64,000 bases of DNA from Hedera helix (lineage: Eukaryota > Streptophyta > Magnoliopsida > Apiales > Araliaceae), in NCBI GenBank assembly GCA_947179155.2, contig OX359274.1:46583564-46647563 (forward strand), in the 5' to 3' direction. The notes beneath the pieces were generated by a model. It had not been told where the DNA came from. It saw only the letters and a list, made by a program, of their open reading frames with translations, and did not search any database. Each line of letters starts with the position of its first letter. Positions within the stretch are counted from its first letter, which is position 1. Positions 58,216 to 64,000 of this stretch are shown here, one piece after another. A program made the position numbers and the translations under genes.

Positions 58216-59387
58216 GCCTATTTATACACTAATAAATAGCTAATATTTAGTGAATCACTCCAATAATTTCAAATTTTATTTTATAACACTTAACTAGCAT
58301 GCCAATAGGTCAAATATTATTTTTCTGAAATTAAAAATAATTTTCCCATACTTATTAGCAATTTAGTAAGCTTTAATCCACCATTAATTCTAATAAATAC
58401 CAAATTACAAAAAAATTCGGATTTTAAATTTTGATAATTTTGTTTATAAAATTATAAGCATTTTCTCTTTTGGAACCAACCCAAGAACCAGCCTAAAAAT
58501 GCCCGAGCCGGCCCTACCTAGAAATCATGAAAAGCCGAAAAAAACTGAACCGGCCGGTTTTTTAAAAAAAAAAAGGCAGATTACTTTCTGAGTTTTCCAG
58601 ACTTGGGGTCTCCGACGGGAACTTGAATAAAATGAAATCCACAAGTCCGATTGAGGCCTATTTGGTATCGATGAATTCGTAACTTCCCGAACTACATTTT
58701 TCTGTCATCAAACATCAAATTTGGATTTGTTTTGGTCACGGAAATTGGCTCCAAACTGGACTATTGTGCACAGCCCTAAAACAATGGGGTGTTTTGGTAG
58801 AAAATCCATATCTTGCTCATTTTAAATCAGATTTTAGTCATTCAACTTGGAGAATCTTCATATTTCATGGATCTATCACCCAAAATTGACGGATCATAAA
58901 TCCGACTTACGGATTGTGAACAGTAATTCCGTGAAGGGGCTGCTACGTATTAGATTAATTTATTTTCGTCGGTAAAAATTTATTCAATGAGTTTGATGAA
59001 ATTTTTCATCACAAACACATATAAAAACCCATGTTAAACCCATCAAACTATGAATATACATATATTACATAGCTAAAGACTTCTATAACATCAAAACGTG
59101 TTTTGATCGGTTAAAAATACATTTTAACCGTTCAAATCATATCTAAACTATAAAAATGAACTAAAGAAGGTTTAGAACACTTTTTAACCTTTTATACATG
59201 GATGCTCTCCTTTCTCTTGACTTGATCTTGGATTGTGACTCTCTCTTGTCCATTCTCTAGCAAATTTGCTTGGTGGATCATCAATCTCATAAGAGTAACT
59301 CTCTATATCTCTCAAGAAGCTCTCCCTTTTTCTCTCTAGAAAATGCTACAAATGACTAACCAACCTCACCAATAAATGGAACACTTC

Positions 59388-59395
59388 TATTTATA
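59388..59395 (-). promoter_or_regulatory. TATA box of LTR-C
   Basis: Minus-strand GCTATAAATAGAAGTG, the same arrangement as in LTR-A and LTR-B. Confidence 0.65.
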
Positions 59396-61991
59396 GCACA
59401 ATGTTAATCCTTCATTAACCTCCTAATCAACTAGTGTTGGTGAAATTAGGAGCTTAAACTAGATTACTATTGCATGAAATGACTACCATGAATGACCATT
59501 GGTGTGACATTCATCAAGGTTGCTTGTAAGCAACTTTTGGAGTGTAATTGAAGCCATAGGAAGTCCACACTCAACATTTCCATGTGGGCCCCCCTCAAAA
59601 TTCGGGATTTACAATTTATTACACCAATTTGGCTTTATTTTTATGTCCTATATCATTATATAAGTATCCATATATATATACACCAATATATGTATACATA
59701 TTCACCTATACTTGTACATTGGGCTCCACTTTGGACCTTAGAATTTAATTATATTGAGTTCATTTATTTAATTTGGTTGGGCTCAATTTAATTGTTACAT
59801 TGGGCTAACATTAAATACCCTATGTTACATTTAATTAAAACAAGCATTGGGCTTGGTTAATTATTACATAAATCAATGTTCAAATTAAATTATATGGACT
59901 ACTAGGTTAATTAATTTAACTTAGTTTAATACATCAATTGGACTTATAATATAATCCAATTAGACTTACTTTTAATTATCCTACCACATTGGGTTACATA
60001 ATTAACTCACCCATAGTTAATTCTCAACACTACCTTATTTCCTCTATCAATTAACCAATGTTTGGTTAATTCTCTCTCTTGTCTACCAACTAGGGTTATT
60101 CAATTAACCATACATTAGTTAATTCTCTACACTCAATCAATACTTGAAAAATATTCTCCCAACACATTGACCATCATTTGACTTTAATGTGTTTGGGCTA
60201 CATGGATTACTTTGTATTGGGCTCTCTTATTTAATTACTTGGGCTACCCAACACAACTCACATATCATATATAACTTGGGCTTGGTAATTAATTTAATTG
60301 GACTTCCACACCATGATATACCATACTTTTCAATATTATTTAATTGGACTTATATTAATTACCTATTGGACTATATCATAACTTAACATTTGGGCTTATT
60401 ATTTAATTACCCACCTTCATGCAAGTATTCCCATATTAGGCTTGTATTAAATCCATTAATGGACTCTATATGACAACTAAATAATTAAGTTAATTACTTA
60501 ATTAATTATCTTCTTAATATTGTCATTCTAGGCAATATTCCACTTCTCTACTTGCTAATCTTAGCTTTAATTCATGACTCATATAATTAATTCAATTAAT
60601 TATATTACATGACTTTCCTTTTTAATCCATACTTAAACTAATTAATTTATTAGTTTTATTGAGTATTTAATTTACTTCACACATCATCTTGTTTGACTAG
60701 CAAACTCAACTCTAGGTATATATATATATATTCACCTTCACTTCTCAATTGAATTTATTTTCTTAATAAATTCTCTACATGCATCAATACAATATTCTCA
60801 CATTTAATTTCTAACAAATAAATTATGTTAAAAAAAAAATGTTTACCCATTTTCTACACATCTTACTTCTCAAATTCTAGGTTTTAAACCTGAACCTTTA
60901 ATAAAATCAATTAAGATATTATTTAAAATCTTGGAAATATTTGGGATATTACATTCACCCCTTCTTATAAGAATTTCATCCCCGAAATTTCATCATACTC
61001 ATTTCTAACAAATTTTCATCTCTGAATATATATCTTCACTCATCACATTCTATGACTACCCTTTTATATGAAGTTCATACTTTTCATAATTCCAGAACAA
61101 TGGAATAGCTTGCAGAAGAATAAATTGAAAATCAATATCTTACAGAAGAATAAATTGAAAATCAAAATATTCATTAAAACTTTCATACTATGCTGAGGGA
61201 TCATCAAGATCGTGAACATCCGAAAGGAATTAACTGAATTCCGAATAAATAGTATTTATCCCTGTAAATATTTATAAACAGAGTGTTTATCAATCACAAA
61301 GACTGAAAACATTCCATAGGTGTACGCTAGGTGATCAGCCTATTGTACCATACGTCGTGCAGAACGTCTTAGTTGGGCGCCAGTCAGAGCTATATGCCGA
61401 CAAAATATATCTGCTTTAGCTGACAGAATATATTTGTTTTTACACTTGTTCACCTCAGACTTATTACAAAATTCCGTTCCAAAATAATTTGGATTGAATA
61501 ATAAAACTTGAGTCAATTCTGACCAAAAGTGTCCAGTTAAAATAAATGACAAAGACTCCCATCATTGAATTGTTCGTATATTACGATTCAAAAATTCATT
61601 TCAGATTAGTTAAAATAACTAAAATTCATTTATAGGACTTCATGATACCGCATCATCTTGACAGTACGTTGAGAATTCCGTCATTAATTCATGATACCGC
61701 ACATCTTGACAGTACGTTGAGGATTCCGTCATTTTCATCCCCACACCATGGCTTTAATGGCGTGTAATGATTTTATAAATACATTTTAATATTTTCAAAT
61801 CAATTTGTCTAGCTGAAATAATTAGCATAGACTATTCTTTAAACGTTTTAAAATACTGAAAATCATTTTATGACTTTGTCATACTACATCATACCATAGT
61901 GGGCTTTAAACATCCAACACTAGGTTACTCTGCATTGATGACTCCATCGTTTATCATCTCTGCACTAAATGCATTAATGATTTCTAAAATA

Positions 61992-62970
61992 CATTTGTCT
62001 TTTCAAAAGCACAAAAGTGCGAATTTAACACGATTTTAAGAATTTCAAAGTCTAGCATAGCTAGAAGATTTAGAATATCCTAAAACCTCAAAATACCTCA
62101 AATTTCTCCTCCGCATTCTTTTTCAGCTTAATAACTATATCCGGTAAAGCTCCAGTCTTACTACTTAACTCTACCCATACTTATTGTTCATCAAACTTAC
62201 CACACATTAGGAGTTCAGGTACTTGCCACAATCATAGGGGTTGGAGAACTTATCCTAGTCAGACCAAAATCGTTCATTCGCTGAGGGGTTCCACCATACG
62301 ATTATGAGTCACGAACTTACCATCAGTATGAGTTTTAAGAACACGTACTTATCTTAATATTCTCTACATATCCAATATATAATGAGAAAAGAATCACCTT
62401 CTCACCATATATATATCGAATAGCGTGACTGTGACTGTGACTCGATAATAAAACAAGAAAACTCATTTGTCCTTTCAAAAGCACAAAAAGTGTAAATTTA
62501 ACACGATTTTTAAGAATTTTAAAGTCTAGCATAGCTAGAAGATTTGGAATATCCTAAAACCTCAAAACACCTCAAAATTTTCCTTTGCATTCTTTTTCAG
62601 CTTAATAATTCTATTAATCCTCGATCCTATTGATGTTCTCCCATTAATAAGAACTCTTAAATCTCTATCTAATACATTTTTCAAATCTATACCCCCTACT
62701 ATTCATCAAACTTACCACGTATTATGAGTTCAGGAACTTACCGCAAGAATATGAGTTTAGGAACTTATCCTAACATTATATAGTCTAAGAACAAATTAAG
62801 GACTGTCCATATGCTGAGGGGCTCAAAAACTTACCATACGATTATGAGTCATGAACTTACCATAGGTATGAGTTTTAAGAACACGCACCTACCTTAACAT
62901 CATCTACATATCCATTATACACATAAGAAAAGAATCACCTTCTCATCATAGATCTAACGAATAGTGCGAC
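61992..62970. repeat. ~472-bp tandem duplication in the LTR-C interior
   Basis: The unit starting CATTTGTCTTTTCAAAAGCAC at 61992 recurs at 62464 (CATTTGTCCTTTCAAAAGCAC). Both contain TCTAGCATAGCTAGAAGATT, CTTTTTCAGCTTAATAA, ACGATTATGAGTCA and AAAAGAATCACCTTCTCA. Diverged by many substitutions and small indels. Confidence 0.75.
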
Positions 62971-62993
62971 ACCAGGTTTCAATCGATTATCAC

Positions 62994-63232
62994 TATAGGA
63001 AGCTAAGTAGTTGTCAAACCGAACACAATCTCCTGTCCATATAAAAAAATGGTCAACTCGACCACTAATCAATATAGGAAGTTAAGCGGTTGTTAAACCA
63101 AGAACAAATCCCCTGTCCATACAAAGAACTGTTCAACTCCACTATTATATTAATATAGGAAGCTAAATGGCTCTAAAACCAAACACAAATTCCCCACACA
63201 TACAAGGAATTGTACAACTCAACCACTAATAT
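62994..63232. repeat. ~80-bp tandem repeat, three units, LTR-C interior
   Basis: TATAGGAAGCTAAG-type unit starts at 62994, 63073 and 63154. Each also has AACCRA.CACAA and CAACTC.ACCACTAAT-type segments. Confidence 0.75.
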
Positions 63233-63628
63233 GAGTCATCAATTAAAAATCCATAAACCTCTAACTTTTCTTAACTTAATACGAATTTTCTTAATTCATA
63301 TTTTAACATATATAACTCATTACGAGTTCATCTTTCTAAATTGTTTCATGACCTTATTAATATTTCCTTTTTTATTTCTCAAAATCTTATTATAAGATAT
63401 TTTCTATCATTTCTTCAAATTAGGTACAATATGACCATTTTCATTTCTCTTACATCTCCTCAAATCCACCTTTAGATAATCTTCTATACATGATTTTTTT
63501 AAATTTATCTTTTATTTCTTAAAACTCTACCTGAGTTTATTCCTTTTTCATTTTACTTATCTTCTACTACGGTTATAGCCTACGGTACTCTTACCTAAGT
63601 TTTTAACTTATCAGCTCTAATACCAACT

Positions 63629-64000
63629 TGTAACGTCCCCAAATCTGGGTCCCTTGAACCTCGAATCGGGTTCGCTACTGTACAATATTTTCATTATCAT
63701 TTATGACTTACAACAATATTATAATTGTTAAATAATCATTTATTTAAAACTTTACAACATCTCTTTCTATTCCAAAATCACAATCTTTACAAATTCCTAG
63801 TATGTCCCAATATCATACATGATATGACATTCTATTACAATCAATTTGAGTATTTAAACACTCACCATACATACTAATCATTTCTTTAATTACACAATCA
63901 TTTTACCTGTTCAATTCGGACTCATAACTATAACAATCACTTAAACTTTCAGTGAAAGTAATACACAGTCCTAATCTTTGAACTTTAACGAAATCTTCAA
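63629..64000 (-). repeat. LTR-C, second LTR (first 372 bp only)
   Basis: It starts TGTAACGTCCCCAAATCTGG and follows the first LTR with frequent substitutions and small indels. Both share TATTATAATTGTTAAATAAT and CATTCTATTACAATCAATTT. Cut by the window end. Confidence 0.82.

Larger units (their letters stand above)
56051..60953 (-). repeat. LTR-C, complete 4.9-kb LTR
   Basis: It holds a kilobase of degenerate ATTATTAAT/TTAATAATA repeats (57230-58215) and the TATA box at 59388-59395. A further tract (59700-60480) has TTGGGCT recurring every 30-80 bp. No protein-coding frame is recognised. Confidence 0.82.
60954..63628 (-). other. LTR-C interior (2.7 kb, non-coding)
   Basis: Purine-tract complement at 60954-60966, then a region shared with the older fragment at 55690-56045. 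Three sets of tandem repeats follow (61640-61735, 61992-62970, 62994-63232), with the PBS complement at about 63614-63625. Stops occur in all frames and no gag or pol motif was seen. Confidence 0.75.
56051..64000 (-). mobile_element. LTR-C: LARD-like retroelement, runs off the window
   Basis: One full LTR at 56051-60953 (4903 bp, TGTGACGACCCC...GGGATATTACA), an interior of 2675 bp (60954-63628) and a second LTR starting TGTAACGTCCCC at 63629. Minus orientation is shown by three signs. The PBS complement GCTCTAATACCA (one mismatch to iMet) abuts the right LTR. The purine-tract complement TTCACCCCTTCTT abuts the left LTR. A minus-strand TATA box lies at 59388-59395. No coding region exists in LTR or interior. 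The visible 370 bp of the two LTRs differ at many sites, so this is much older than LTR-A/B. Confidence 0.85.

Overview
The window is nuclear DNA of a flowering plant, most likely a eudicot. It is AT-rich, has short GT-AG introns, plant-only gene families (OVATE proteins, a polyol transporter, an ankyrin-AAA ATPase), a plant tRNA-Ser, Stowaway-like and hAT-like MITEs, a CACTA transposon and LTR retrotransposons. The species cannot be named from this sequence.

Layout. 1-8.65 kb is genic: an ankyrin/AAA ATPase gene of seven exons, a tRNA-Ser(GCU) gene and a two-exon polyol transporter gene. 8.9-9.3 kb is a hAT-like MITE. 10.2-28.8 kb is one nested retrotransposon block. A Ty1/copia element (10223-28766, TSD GAGGT) is split by two related LTR elements that lie in opposite orientation to it. 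LTR-A (13998-19975, TSD TTTGA) sits in the reverse transcriptase region. LTR-B (21037-28271, TSD GTATA) sits in the 3' LTR. 28.8-34.2 kb is intergenic with MITEs and microsatellites. An OVATE family gene lies at 34.25-35.09 kb. 35.1-44.2 kb is MITE-rich and has no recognised gene. A second small OVATE-like gene lies at 44.2-44.86 kb. 44.9-50.2 kb is intergenic. 50.26-54.8 kb is a decayed CACTA element whose transposase reads on the minus strand. From 55.5 kb to the end is a large LARD-like retroelement, LTR-C, on the minus strand. Its LTR is 4.9 kb, its interior is non-coding, and its second LTR runs off the window.

The most unusual content is the pair LTR-A and LTR-B. Each has two LTRs of exactly equal length (2764 and 3476 bp) around a tiny non-coding interior (450 and 283 bp). 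That interior keeps only a polypurine tract and an initiator-Met primer binding site. Both U3 regions carry a strictly 38-bp-periodic array built on CAAT(T/A)ATTG, which matches the published HD-Zip class I/II binding consensus. Both have a minus-strand TATA box. The block around the TATA box differs between the two families while the flanking LTR parts are shared, which looks like promoter-module exchange. LTR-C is a more distant, older version of the same plan.

No operon or pathway links the host genes. They act independently: a probable AAA remodeller, a plasma-membrane polyol/proton symporter and two candidate growth-related transcription repressors. All coordinates, repeat periods and mismatch counts were read by eye. 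No alignment, search or expression data were available.
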